Assembly (NCBI RefSeq): GCF_002846205.1
Contig: NZ_PHKV01000002.1
Coordinates: 558,001-622,000 of the forward strand
Direction: 5' to 3'
Source: Xanthomonas prunicola
GTDB taxonomy: Bacteria > Pseudomonadota > Gammaproteobacteria > Xanthomonadales > Xanthomonadaceae
Length of the DNA: 64,000 nucleotides
Shown here: in pieces, positions 20,084 to 28,789 of the stretch
Numbering within the stretch: position 1 is the stretch's first letter
Layout of the letters: each line of letters begins with the position of its first letter
Translations under genes and position numbers: made by a program
The notes under the pieces: model-generated
Seen by the model: the letters and a program-made list of their open reading frames with translations, nothing else
Databases searched by the model: none
Told to the model about the DNA's origin: nothing

Positions 20084-23000
20084 TCAGTTTGGTAATTGCG
20101 TGACCGCTGCGTGATCGGCAACGGAAGCCGGCACGCTGCCAGGCTCCAGCACGATGGTGGCGATCGTGTCGAACGGATCGTCGAATTTTTCGACCAAGTT
20201 CCTGTCCTCGTCGACCTGATACGCGGTGTCGGCCTCGACGCCCTCCTCTCCGGTCTTGGCAATGATGTTGGTATAGCGCTTGCCATCCCAGCATCGGAAG
20301 ATCAGCACCGAGTCTTCGCCACCGGTCAGGGTTGACCCCAGACTACCGATCAACCGGCTGTTGGCGCCCGCAGTCAGGATGCTGTTCTTTCCGGCGGTCA
20401 ACTTGCTGCGGTCGCCTGCCATCAGCGTGCAGTCGTCGCCTGCGGTGAGTCTGCTACGGTCCCCGGCGGTGAGGAAGCTGTTGCTGCCGGCGAGCAACTT
20501 ACTGCGATCGCCAGCGATCTGGGTACTGTCGGCGCCAGCGATCAGCTTGCTGCGGTCGCCTGCGGTCTGGACACTGCCCATGCCGGCGATCAGCGTGCTG
20601 CGCGAGCCGGCCGTCTGCGAACTCAGCTTGCCGGCAATCAGCATGCTGCGATGCCCCGCAATCTGGGTACTTTCGTGTCCTGCGATCAACGAGCTGCCAT
20701 AGCTGGCGATCTGATTGCTGCCATAGCCGGCCGTCAGATAGCTGCGCACGCCACTGGTCAAGCTGCTGCCATAGCCGGCAATCAACGAGCTGTCCTGCCC
20801 GGCGGTCTCGGTGCTGCCGTAACCGGCGGTCAGCGAGCTGTTGTCCTGCGCGGTCAGGGTGCTGCCATAGCCCGCCGTCAGCGTGCTGTCGCCACCGGCG
20901 GTCTGGCTGCTGCCGTAGCCGGCAATCAGCGTGCTGGAGAATCCGGCAATTTCGGTGCTGCCATAGCCGGCGGTGAGCGAGCTGTTTTCCAGCGCGGTCA
21001 GCGTGCTGCCGTAACCGGCCGTCAGGGTGCTTTCGTAACCGGCGGTCTGGGTGCTGCCATAGCCGGCGATCAGGGTACTTTCGTAACCGGCGGTGGAATT
21101 GCTGCCGTAACCAGCGGTCAGGATGCTGCCATGGCCGGCGGTTTGCGTACTGCCGTAGCCGGTGGTGAGCCAGCTGATTTCCTGCGCCGTCTGGGTGCTG
21201 CCGTATCCGGCGGTCAGGGTGCTCTCATAACCGGCCGTCTGCGTGCTGCCATAGCCGGCAATCAACGAGCTCTGGAAGCTGGCGGTGGAGGTACTGCCGT
21301 AACCGGTGATCAACCAGCTGCTGCTCTGCGCGGTCTGGGTGCTGCCGTAACCGGCGGTCAACGAGCTGTCGTAGCCGGCGGTCTGGGTACTGCCATACCC
21401 TGCGATCAGCGAACTGTCCGGGCCGGCCATGGAGGAACTGCCGTAGCCGGCGATCAGCGAACTGCCTTCCTGCGCGGTCTGGGTACTGCCATAGCCGGTG
21501 GTGAGAATGCTCTTGTAACCGGCCGTCTGCGTACTGCCGTAGCCGGCAATCAGCGTACTGTCATGCCCTGCCGTCGAGGTGCTGCCGTAACCGGTGGTGA
21601 GCGTGCTGCGCTCCTGCGCGGTTTGCGTGCTGCCGTAGCCGGCGGTGAGGATGCTCTTGAAGCCGGCCGTCTGCGTGCTGCCGTAGCCGGCGATCAGCGA
21701 GCTGTCGGAACCGGCGGTGGACGAACTGCCATAGCCGGCGGTGAGCAGGCTGCCCTCCTGCGCGGTCTGGGTGCTGCCGTAGCCGGTGGTCAGGATGCTT
21801 TTGAAGCCAGCCGTCTGCGTACTGCCATAGCCGGCGATCAGGGAACTGTCCGAACCGGCGGTCGAGGTGCTGCCGTAACCCGCAGTGAGGTCGCTACCCT
21901 TGCGCGCGGTCTGGGTGCTGCCATAGCCGGCGGTCAGGGAACTGTCGCCCCCGGAGGTCTGCGTACTCCCATAACCGGCAATCAAGGTGCTGTCGGCACC
22001 CGCCGTCGAGGTACTGCCATACCCGGTGGTGAGGTCGCTGCCCTTGCGCGCGGTTTGCGTACTCCCATAACCGGCGGTGAGTGAGCTGTCGCCACCTGAA
22101 GTCTGCGTACTGCCGTAGCCGGCAATCAGCGTGCTGTCGGCACCGGCAGTGGAGGTGCTGCCATACCCGGTAGTCAGGTCGCTGCCACTGCGCGCCGTTT
22201 GCGTGCTGCCATAGCCGGCGGTGAGCGAACTTGCACCACCGGAAGTCTGTGTGCTGCCATAGCCAGCGATCAAGGTGCTGTCGCCACCCGCCGTCGAAGT
22301 ACTGCCATAGCCGGCGGTCAGATCGCTGCCCTTGCGCGCGGTCTGCGTGCTGCCGTAGCCGGCGGTGAGCGAACTGTCGCCGCCGGAGGTCTGGGTGCTG
22401 CCATAACCGGCGATCAGCGTGCTGTCCGCGCCGGCCGTGGAGGTACTGCCGTAGCCGGCCGTGAGGTCGCTGCCGGTGCGGGCGGTTTGCGTGCTGCCGT
22501 AGCCTGCCGTGAGCGAGCTGTCGTTGCCCGAGGTCTGCGTACTGCCATAACCGGCAATCAGGGAGCTGTCGGCACCTGCGGTGCCGGTGCTGCCGTAGCC
22601 GGCGGTCAGGTCACTGCCGTCCTGCGCGGTCTGCGTGCTGCCATAGCCGGCTGTCAACGAGCTTTCTCCGCCCGAAGTCTGGGTGCTGCCGTAGCCGGCG
22701 ATCAGCGAGCTGTCGGTGCCCGCCGTGCTGGTGCTGCCGTAGCCTGCGGTGAGGTCGCTGCCGTTCTGCGCGGTCTGGGTGCTGCCGTAACCGGCAGTCA
22801 ACGAGCTGTCGCCACCGGAGGTTTGCGTGCTGCCGTAGCCGGCAATCAGCGAGCTGTCTGCACCCGCAGTTTCCGTGCTGCCGTAACCTGCGGTCAGATC
22901 GCTGCCATGGCGCGCGGTCTGGGTGCTGCCATAGCCGGCCGTCAGTGTGCTGCCCCCTCCTGCGGTCTGGGAACTGCCGTAGCCGGCCACGATGGTGCTG

Positions 23001-23662
23001 TCGGATCCGGCCACGCCGGTGCTGCCATAGCCGGCGATCAACTCGCTGCCGTTCCCTGCGGTTTCAGTGCTTCCATAGCCTGCAATCAGCTGGCTCTGAT
23101 CGGCGCCAGTGAGCGTGCTGCCATAGGTGGCGATTTCGCGTGTGCGCAAGATCGCAGTTGAAGCTTGTGCGGCCTGTGGGTCGGTGCTGTTGGTCGCTGC
23201 CGGTAGTGGCGCGGTGGAATGCGCGCCGCTATCAACCACCGGTGCAGTGAATTGCGCCTGCGCTGCCCTGGGAATGAAATCCGCAGCGATGACCGTCGTT
23301 ACCGGCAACTCCGGTTGGGACGGCGCATGCTGCGCGATGCCGGCAGCGATGCACTGCAAGGCGCCGGCACGGGTACCTGCATAGACCACCTCGGCCCTGG
23401 GAAACTTGATCATTCCCTCTTCGCCCAGCCAGATGATGTCGGCGGTGTCCACCATGCAGACGACCCAATGCGCGTCGGCATGCATGTTTAGATGCGCATT
23501 AGTGCCCTGACCCCACAACAGGCCGGTCAAACCGTTTTCCTGTTTGATGCTGGGTTGCCAGTGCCGACATTCGACGATGCCTGATTGTGGCCAGATCAGT
23601 CCGCAATGATCGGACATGTTGTTCGTGCAGGTGCGCAATGCCAAGACTTTTTCGCGATTCAT
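20084..23662 (-). CDS. inaX: Ice nucleation protein InaX
   Basis: 1192 residues from ATG 23662 (MNREKVLALRTCTNNMSDHC), the start that matches known Ina proteins; the frame is open 132 bases further. An N-terminal domain (1-177, with ENGLTGLLWGQGT and KFPRAEVVYAG) anchors the protein at the outer surface. Then come 59 tandem 16-residue repeats (178-1121, consensus AGYGSTxTAxxxSxLT) that fold as a beta-solenoid with ice-like rows of Thr and Ser. The last repeats carry Arg in place of the usual residue (GDRSKL, repeated), the R-coil type linked to end-to-end assembly. A C-terminal cap follows (1122-1192, FRCWDGKRYTN). It orders water and triggers freezing a few degrees below zero. No frameshift is visible. 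Confidence 0.98.
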   Translation of the reverse strand: MNREKVLALRTCTNNMSDHCGLIWPQSGIVECRHWQPSIKQENGLTGLLWGQGTNAHLNMHADAHWVVCMVDTADIIWLGEEGMIKFPRAEVVYAGTRAGALQCIAAGIAQHAPSQPELPVTTVIAADFIPRAAQAQFTAPVVDSGAHSTAPLPAATNSTDPQAAQASTAILRTREIATYGSTLTGADQSQLIAGYGSTETAGNGSELIAGYGSTGVAGSDSTIVAGYGSSQTAGGGSTLTAGYGSTQTARHGSDLTAGYGSTETAGADSSLIAGYGSTQTSGGDSSLTAGYGSTQTAQNGSDLTAGYGSTSTAGTDSSLIAGYGSTQTSGGESSLTAGYGSTQTAQDGSDLTAGYGSTGTAGADSSLIAGYGSTQTSGNDSSLTAGYGSTQTARTGSDLTAGYGSTSTAGADSTLIAGYGSTQTSGGDSSLTAGYGSTQTARKGSDLTAGYGSTSTAGGDSTLIAGYGSTQTSGGASSLTAGYGSTQTARSGSDLTTGYGSTSTAGADSTLIAGYGSTQTSGGDSSLTAGYGSTQTARKGSDLTTGYGSTSTAGADSTLIAGYGSTQTSGGDSSLTAGYGSTQTARKGSDLTAGYGSTSTAGSDSSLIAGYGSTQTAGFKSILTTGYGSTQTAQEGSLLTAGYGSSSTAGSDSSLIAGYGSTQTAGFKSILTAGYGSTQTAQERSTLTTGYGSTSTAGHDSTLIAGYGSTQTAGYKSILTTGYGSTQTAQEGSSLIAGYGSSSMAGPDSSLIAGYGSTQTAGYDSSLTAGYGSTQTAQSSSWLITGYGSTSTASFQSSLIAGYGSTQTAGYESTLTAGYGSTQTAQEISWLTTGYGSTQTAGHGSILTAGYGSNSTAGYESTLIAGYGSTQTAGYESTLTAGYGSTLTALENSSLTAGYGSTEIAGFSSTLIAGYGSSQTAGGDSTLTAGYGSTLTAQDNSSLTAGYGSTETAGQDSSLIAGYGSSLTSGVRSYLTAGYGSNQIASYGSSLIAGHESTQIAGHRSMLIAGKLSSQTAGSRSTLIAGMGSVQTAGDRSKLIAGADSTQIAGDRSKLLAGSNSFLTAGDRSRLTAGDDCTLMAGDRSKLTAGKNSILTAGANSRLIGSLGSTLTGGEDSVLIFRCWDGKRYTNIIAKTGEEGVEADTAYQVDEDRNLVEKFDDPFDTIATIVLEPGSVPASVADHAAVTQLPN
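20300..23131 (-). repeat. 59 tandem 48-bp repeats encoding the InaX solenoid
   Basis: 2832 bases equal exactly 59 units of 48 bp, running in phase from codon 178 to codon 1121. Adjacent units in the middle are more alike at every third unit (48-residue periodicity, e.g. alternating TSGGDSSLT, TARKGSDLT and TAGADSTLI), the known higher-order repeat of ice nucleation genes. Copy number is likely variable by recombination and prone to assembly error. Confidence 0.95.
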
Positions 23663-24617
23663 AAGGGTGATCTCATAGGAATGTTCCAAGCAGCTGCGCA
23701 AACCGGCATGCATGCCCTGGCCGACGAACGGGTGCGGATCGTCCCGCCGTGAGGGCGAGACGGATCGGCCCATTGGCAAGGGCAGTACCGGCACTGCGAC
23801 GGTTGGTCATCGACGAACGCCACAAGGCGCACGCGCGCTGCGGTGTCTTGCTTGAATCGCAGGGTCATGGACGGCCGTGACGGCAAGACGCAGCGGGGAG
23901 TGATGGCAAGGCTGGCTCCTGCGCGACAGCCGTTGCAACAAACAGCGAATGGACGCCTCGCCGAAAGCGTCGTTACCGTTGAACAGGTTGAGTAAACGGA
24001 TCGGCGAGTCCAGATCGTCGATCAGCCGTGCTCGGCAACCGTCGCCACAGCAGAAGACAGGTGCGCATTCCCGAAGATCCGGGACGGGCTATACCTGCGA
24101 ATATCGGCTTTTTTAATCAATCTGCGATCGGTTCCGGATTATTTTCGTCAACGCAGCTTCCGAGGGTCGAACCGTTTCGCGCGCAGATCATATCTGGCAG
24201 CGACATCGCCGCGTACTGAAAATGCAACGCCATGACAACGCGCCGTTGCAACGTGTGAACCATTGAATGAGAAGCGCGTTGGTGACGGCCTGTGATCCAT
24301 CGACGTCTTCAGACAGTGCACCGTTCGCACTTCTCATCATGCCGAGGATGGCGCGGCGCGAAGACCGACGTTCGGCAACGCGTGTAGCACGACGCAAGCA
24401 GCGCAGCGGACGGACAGCACGCTGCGAGCATTAGAAAATCCTCTGCAACCTGCTGCCTGATCGGACGTTCGGAGGGTCGGAGGGCCAAACGCAGAGTCGA
24501 ACGGGTCGATCGCTTCGATGGCTGGCGCGACGATCCAGGGCCTGACGGCAGCTCCGGCCGCATATCGGCCCGATGCGCGGTGCCGTTGCCAGCCTTACGT
24601 CGCACTAGGTCACACGC
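23663..24617. other. Gap upstream of inaX, with a protein-like relic
   Basis: Nearly 1 kb between inaX and the cdsA-like gene. Most of it shows no gene. On the minus strand around 23930-24060, one frame reads LIDDLDSPIRLLNLFNGNDA, which looks like real protein, but it has stops close by and no usable start, so it may be a relic. An AT-rich patch at 24110-24145 could hold the inaX promoter. Confidence 0.4.
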
Positions 24618-25592
24618 TTACGCCCAGCCATAGCGGATCAGATGGAAGAACACCGGGGCGGCGAAGCAGACCGAGTCCAGCCGATCCAGCACGCCGCCAT
24701 GGCCTTCGATCATGTGGCCCCAGTCCTTGATGCCGCGATCGCGCTTGATCGCCGACATCACCAGCCCGCCGAAAAAGCCCATCAGATTGGCCACCAACGC
24801 CAGGCCGAAGGCATGCCACGGCGCGAACGGGGTGATCCACCACAGCGCCATGCCGAGCAGGCTGGCCGACAACACGCCACCGATGAAGCCTTCCACCGTT
24901 TTGGATGGCGACAGTTTCGGCGCGATCAGATGGCGGCCGGCCAACTTGCCCCACACGTACTGCAGCACGTCCGACGACTGCACCACGATCACCAGGAACG
25001 CGATCAACAGCAGGTTGCGCCCGGCGTAGCCGGGAATTTCCAGATTCAACAAGGCCGGCACATGCGAGATGCAGAACACGCAGATCATCAGGCCCCACTG
25101 CACTTTGGCGGTGCGTTCCAGATAACGCGTGGTGTCGCCGCCGATGGTGGCCAGGATGGGCAGCACCAAGAACGCGTAGACCGGAATCAGCAACGTGTAC
25201 ATGCCGTACCAACCGGTCCACACCAAGCCGTACTGCCACGGCAACACAATGTAAAACGCGGCCAGCAGCGCGTAGTAATCGCCGCGCCGCGTTGGGGTCA
25301 AGGTGATGAACTCGCGCAACGCGAACAACGACACCAGCGCGAACAAGCCAATGACGCCGGCACGCCCGAACACGAAGGCAATGCCGACCACTGCGGCCAT
25401 CACCCACCACGCGCGGATGCGTGCGACCAGGTTGTCCAGCACCGCGCTCGGCCGTTCGCGCGCGCGCCAGCGCAGTGTTTCGGCGATGGCGGTGGCGATG
25501 ATGAGCACCAGCGCAATACCGCTGAACAACCACAGCGTCTGCTGATGCATCGACGACTGCTGCAGCTGCCCGCTGTAGAGATATAGGCTCAT
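24618..25592 (-). CDS. ynbB: Phosphatidate cytidylyltransferase, CdsA/YnbB type
   Basis: 324 residues from ATG 25592, which overlaps the upstream gene by ATGA. An inner-membrane enzyme that makes CDP-diacylglycerol from phosphatidate and CTP. About eight membrane helices are visible; SPSKTVEGFIGG and the C-terminal signature IEGHGGVLDRLDS carry the metal- and CTP-binding residues of the family. Housekeeping cdsA in xanthomonads normally lies with uppS and dxr, so this is probably a paralogue. It is the last gene of the lipid operon 24618-32586, which also has YnbA-, YnbC- and YnbD-like genes. This strongly suggests it supplies CDP-lipid to the CDP-alcohol phosphotransferases there. Confidence 0.9.
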   Translation of the reverse strand: MSLYLYSGQLQQSSMHQQTLWLFSGIALVLIIATAIAETLRWRARERPSAVLDNLVARIRAWWVMAAVVGIAFVFGRAGVIGLFALVSLFALREFITLTPTRRGDYYALLAAFYIVLPWQYGLVWTGWYGMYTLLIPVYAFLVLPILATIGGDTTRYLERTAKVQWGLMICVFCISHVPALLNLEIPGYAGRNLLLIAFLVIVVQSSDVLQYVWGKLAGRHLIAPKLSPSKTVEGFIGGVLSASLLGMALWWITPFAPWHAFGLALVANLMGFFGGLVMSAIKRDRGIKDWGHMIEGHGGVLDRLDSVCFAAPVFFHLIRYGWA

Positions 25593-26221
25593 GCGCGCGC
25601 CTCCAGCTGATCCGGCGACAACGCAAGCAGTGCCTCGCGCGCACGCGCCAGAAATGCGTCTTTGGTTTCGTCGGCATCCAACCGCAACGGCGCACCGAAG
25701 GTAGTGGTGCACAGCAGCGGCAACGGTAACCACTTGCCCTTGGGCATCACGCGCTTGAGGTTATCGATCCACACCGGCACGAACTCCAGTTCCGGGCGTT
25801 GCCGCGCCAGGTGATACAGCCCGCTCTTGAACGGCAAAACGCCCTCGTCCGGATTGCGCGTGCCTTCGGGAAACAGGATCAACGAATCGCCCGCATCCAC
25901 CGCATCGCACAAGCATTGGATCGGGTCACGCGTGCGCTGGGCGGGGTCGCGTTCGATCAGCACGCCATTGAAGACGGCGTGGATAAGGTAGCGCCGCAGT
26001 GCGGAGCGCTGCCAGTAGTCGGCCGCGGCCACCGGGCGCACTTCGTGTCGCAGGCTGGCCGGCAACGACGACCAGATCAGCACGAAATCGCCGTGGCTGG
26101 CGTGGTTGCCGTAGTACACGCGGCGCTCGTTGGACGGCGCACAGCCGCGCCACAACGCGCGTGCGCCGGTCAAGGTACGGATAGCGCCGCTGCAGGCACG
26201 CGCGATCAAACGGGCAATCAT
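25589..26221 (-). CDS. 1-acylglycerol-3-phosphate acyltransferase-like protein (PlsC family)
   Basis: 210 residues from ATG 26221, overlapping the gene before and the gene after by 4 bp each. It transfers an acyl group to lysophosphatidate or a similar acceptor. The acyltransferase motif NHASHGD (HX4D) and FPEGTRNPDEG are present with normal spacing. There is no obvious transmembrane anchor, so it may be peripheral. Its position just upstream of the CdsA-like gene implies that it makes the phosphatidate-type substrate for that enzyme. Substrate preference is unknown. Confidence 0.9.
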   Translation of the reverse strand: MIARLIARACSGAIRTLTGARALWRGCAPSNERRVYYGNHASHGDFVLIWSSLPASLRHEVRPVAAADYWQRSALRRYLIHAVFNGVLIERDPAQRTRDPIQCLCDAVDAGDSLILFPEGTRNPDEGVLPFKSGLYHLARQRPELEFVPVWIDNLKRVMPKGKWLPLPLLCTTTFGAPLRLDADETKDAFLARAREALLALSPDQLEARA

Positions 26222-26856
26222 CTCTGCTCCAAGGTGCGCACGATCGTGCGCGGTCGTACCGCTACCGTCAGCAACGCATCGGCGATCAGCACCGCGAGTG
26301 CTTCGATCAGCCGCCAGGCCGCCAGACGCGACTGGCCCATCCATTGCAGCGGCAAGGCCAGCGCGCCTGCCAGCGATAACCATTGCATGCGTTGCACGCG
26401 CCGCATCGGCCCCTGGCGCGGCTCTGGTGGACCGCAGGCCAGGCCCAGCATGCGCGTATACGCGCTGGCCACACAGCACAGCGCTGCGGCCCACCCCAAT
26501 TGCGCAGCCCACGGCAGGCCCGCCTGCAGTCCATAGCCCAGGCCCGCGCAGACCAGCACATCGGACAGGCCATCGGGCGCACGGTGAGAGACCTCACCCA
26601 CGCGCGCGACCATGCGCGCCTGAGGCGCCAGCACGCCATCCACGCGGTTGCACCGCCGCCGCCCCTGCAGCCCGAGCACGGCCAGCAGCAGTGGCATGCC
26701 TCCTTCGCGCGCAGGCGCGCTCAGCCCGATGTAGAACATCAGCCCCGCCAGGGCCGCAAACGCACCGCTCACCCACGACACCCCATTCGGCGTGGCGCCA
26801 CGCCCGCGCAAGACGCGCGTCCAATGCAGCCGTGGCTGTTGCTGTCGGTGGTGCAT
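26218..26856 (-). CDS. Divergent CDP-alcohol phosphatidyltransferase-like membrane protein
   Basis: 212 residues from ATG 26856. The start fits a TGATG junction with the upstream gene and an excellent SD (GGAGG in the upstream gene's last codons). Several membrane helices are visible. Residues CNRVDGVLAPQARMVARVG followed by EVSHRAPDGLSD align with the CDP-alcohol phosphotransferase signature of the YnbA-like protein at 31969. The DG, the later Gly and two Asp are kept, but the Arg of the DG-x2-AR motif is Pro here. The residues before the motif are also Arg-rich. It may be inactive, regulatory, or use another substrate. Overlaps the acyltransferase gene by ATGA. Confidence 0.75.
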   Translation of the reverse strand: MHHRQQQPRLHWTRVLRGRGATPNGVSWVSGAFAALAGLMFYIGLSAPAREGGMPLLLAVLGLQGRRRCNRVDGVLAPQARMVARVGEVSHRAPDGLSDVLVCAGLGYGLQAGLPWAAQLGWAAALCCVASAYTRMLGLACGPPEPRQGPMRRVQRMQWLSLAGALALPLQWMGQSRLAAWRLIEALAVLIADALLTVAVRPRTIVRTLEQR

Positions 26857-28346
26857 CAGTCGCCTCCTCCGCCACATCCGCCGCAGCCACCACCACCATC
26901 GCTGCCGCCGCCATCACCGCCACCGCCGCAACCGCTGTCGCCGCCTCCCCCGCCGCCGCAGCTGCTGCCACTGCCACCGGCATGACCATGGGGTGCACGC
27001 AGGCTGTGATAGTCCGCCCAGGCCGTTCCGATCAGCGCCGCGGTGCCATACAGCGCCACCAGCTCGCCAGGACGCGCGGCACCGCGCCGCTGTGTCTGAC
27101 GCAGCGCGTCCAGGCGCGTCTGGCCGCTGAGCGTGCGCCGCGCGCGCGCCAGCGCAAAGCCCAGCACCAACAGCGTTGTCAGCACCATCAGGCACAGCAG
27201 ATATCCGACCGGGTGGTCGCCCTGCACGCCGATCATCAGCTTGCACAGGCCAAGCACCCACACCAGCGCCAGGGGCATGGCACACGCCAGACGCACCTTC
27301 CACGCCTGCGCCTGGCTCAGCCACACGCCCTTGTCGATCAAGCGCTGCTCCAGCGATGCGGCCAGCGCGCGCAACGCGTGCACGGCCAGCACCGGATCTT
27401 CGGTGGTGCGCATCATCTGCAATGCCGGCTCCAGCGCGGGCGGAACTGCACTGTGCTGATGACAGCGTACCCACCGGCGTGCCGGCTCCGTTGCGTCAGG
27501 CTCCAGGTAAACGGCATTGCACACCAGCAGCTCGGTAAACCACAGATCGGCCACGCGATCGGCACCGCCGCCCAGATAGGCAAGCTCGCTGGCATCCAAT
27601 GATCCTGCGCTGCGACCGCGTCGCAGCACCCGTCGCAGCCATGCCGCAATCGACCAGGCCAGACCGATCAGCGCGATAAACAGCGGCAGGAAATAGTCAC
27701 CGCGCCAATGCAGCGGCGACAGCGCCCCGCCATTGGCCGAGCGACAGACCATGCCCACTGCCAGCGCGGCGATTGCCCAGCCGATGACGGCAAGCGGCAC
27801 CCCACGCTGCGGCTGTGGCGTGCCGCGCAACGCCTGCAACGTGGCTTCGGCAGTGTCGTCTTGCGGCAGATCCACCGTCGACCGCTGCGGCCGCGCCGCA
27901 GGCCACCACTGCGCCGGCGGCTCGCCAAACTGCATGCGATAACGCTCCAAGGTCTGCCGGTATTGCGCCTGGAACTGCGCCTGTTCGCCAGCATCCCCAC
28001 GCCCGGGTTGGTGATGCAAGGTGGTTTGCAGCACCTGCGGGCAGAACTGCTGCCAGTACTCGCGCGTGTCGGTCAGATGCACATGCCAGACCTGATCGAC
28101 CAAGGGGCTGGGCGTGACATCGTGGGTGTCGGTGCAGGCAAGAAAGCAAAACCGCCGGTACTCCTCCACCAGTTCCTGCGCTTGTGCGGTGCTGCACTGT
28201 ACCTGCTTGGCCACGCGCCGAAGGAAGGCCGCAAACGCTGCTTCGTTCTGGCCAAAGCGGTAGCTCTGCAGCCGTTGCCACAGCGCCCGCTGTGGTGGCG
28301 TGGCTTGCAGGGGGTCGCGCGAAGCGGATCCGGGTTCGTTGCTCAT
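26856..28346 (-). CDS. GRDP-like/TIGR04222-type membrane protein with Gly/Cys-rich tail
   Basis: 496 residues from ATG 28346, overlapping the previous gene by ATGA. Residues about 40-120 (VEEYRRFCFLACTD, SPLVDQVWHVHLTDTREYW) resemble the glycine-rich-domain-protein (GRDP, DUF1399) helical domain. Two membrane helices follow (about 165-230), then a TIGR04222-like region (SELAYLGGGADRVADLWFTELLV), two more helices (about 345-405), and a C-terminal low-complexity tail of about 35 residues made almost only of Gly, Cys, Ser and Asp. Proteins with such tails are known but uncharacterised. Being embedded by overlapping codons in a lipid-enzyme operon ties it to that pathway; its role is unknown. Confidence 0.82.
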   Translation of the reverse strand: MSNEPGSASRDPLQATPPQRALWQRLQSYRFGQNEAAFAAFLRRVAKQVQCSTAQAQELVEEYRRFCFLACTDTHDVTPSPLVDQVWHVHLTDTREYWQQFCPQVLQTTLHHQPGRGDAGEQAQFQAQYRQTLERYRMQFGEPPAQWWPAARPQRSTVDLPQDDTAEATLQALRGTPQPQRGVPLAVIGWAIAALAVGMVCRSANGGALSPLHWRGDYFLPLFIALIGLAWSIAAWLRRVLRRGRSAGSLDASELAYLGGGADRVADLWFTELLVCNAVYLEPDATEPARRWVRCHQHSAVPPALEPALQMMRTTEDPVLAVHALRALAASLEQRLIDKGVWLSQAQAWKVRLACAMPLALVWVLGLCKLMIGVQGDHPVGYLLCLMVLTTLLVLGFALARARRTLSGQTRLDALRQTQRRGAARPGELVALYGTAALIGTAWADYHSLRAPHGHAGGSGSSCGGGGGGDSGCGGGGDGGGSDGGGGCGGCGGGGD

Positions 28347-28789
28347 CTGAAGATCCTGAGTGCCAGCGCCGCAGCAAACAGCAGCAGCTGCACCACCACG
28401 CTTGCCAGTTGCCAACGCAGCAGCCGGCGCATGCCGGTCCAGCGCGATGACCAGTCACGCGTGGGTTGCAGCGCTGGCACCAGTGCAATGGCATGCATGG
28501 CCACATCGAGCTGTTGCGCGGCGTCTTGCTCGCTGCTCCCCCGGCGCTCGACATGCGCAATGGTGGCCGCTAGCAAGTCGGCATCCAGGCCCACTCGGAA
28601 TGCCCAATAGCGTTGCACGACTCCTGCCATGGCGCTGGCGGCATAGCTCACTTGAATCAATGGCGGCGCCTCGGCAACACCGAGCAACGCAATCGCCGCT
28701 GCCAGCAGCAGGAGTGAAAAGCGGTCCAGCGGTGCGCCTTGGCGCAATACCGCGCGCATGGTCGCAAGCGTCAGTGAGGAGGTGTTCAT
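28343..28789 (-). CDS. Small membrane protein of unknown function in the lipid operon
   Basis: 148 residues. Two hydrophobic segments near the N-terminus (about 24-62) and one at the C-terminus (about 122-146) suggest an inner-membrane protein with a cytosolic middle part (LDADLLAATIAHVERRGSSEQDAAQQLD). I do not recognise a family. Start and stop overlap both neighbours by ATGA, so it is translated together with the PAP2/phosphatase and the GRDP-like protein. Confidence 0.75.
   Translation of the reverse strand: MNTSSLTLATMRAVLRQGAPLDRFSLLLLAAAIALLGVAEAPPLIQVSYAASAMAGVVQRYWAFRVGLDADLLAATIAHVERRGSSEQDAAQQLDVAMHAIALVPALQPTRDWSSRWTGMRRLLRWQLASVVVQLLLFAAALALRIFR

Noticed and set aside
20300..23131. 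Regular repeat that could be mistaken for a CRISPR array
   Set aside because: Units are contiguous 48-bp coding repeats with no spacers and no cas genes; they encode InaX.
20651..23161. Long plus-strand open frames with Ala/Gly-rich repeats
   Set aside because: They are antisense readings of the inaX 48-bp repeats; any frame stays open when a stop-free unit is repeated in phase.
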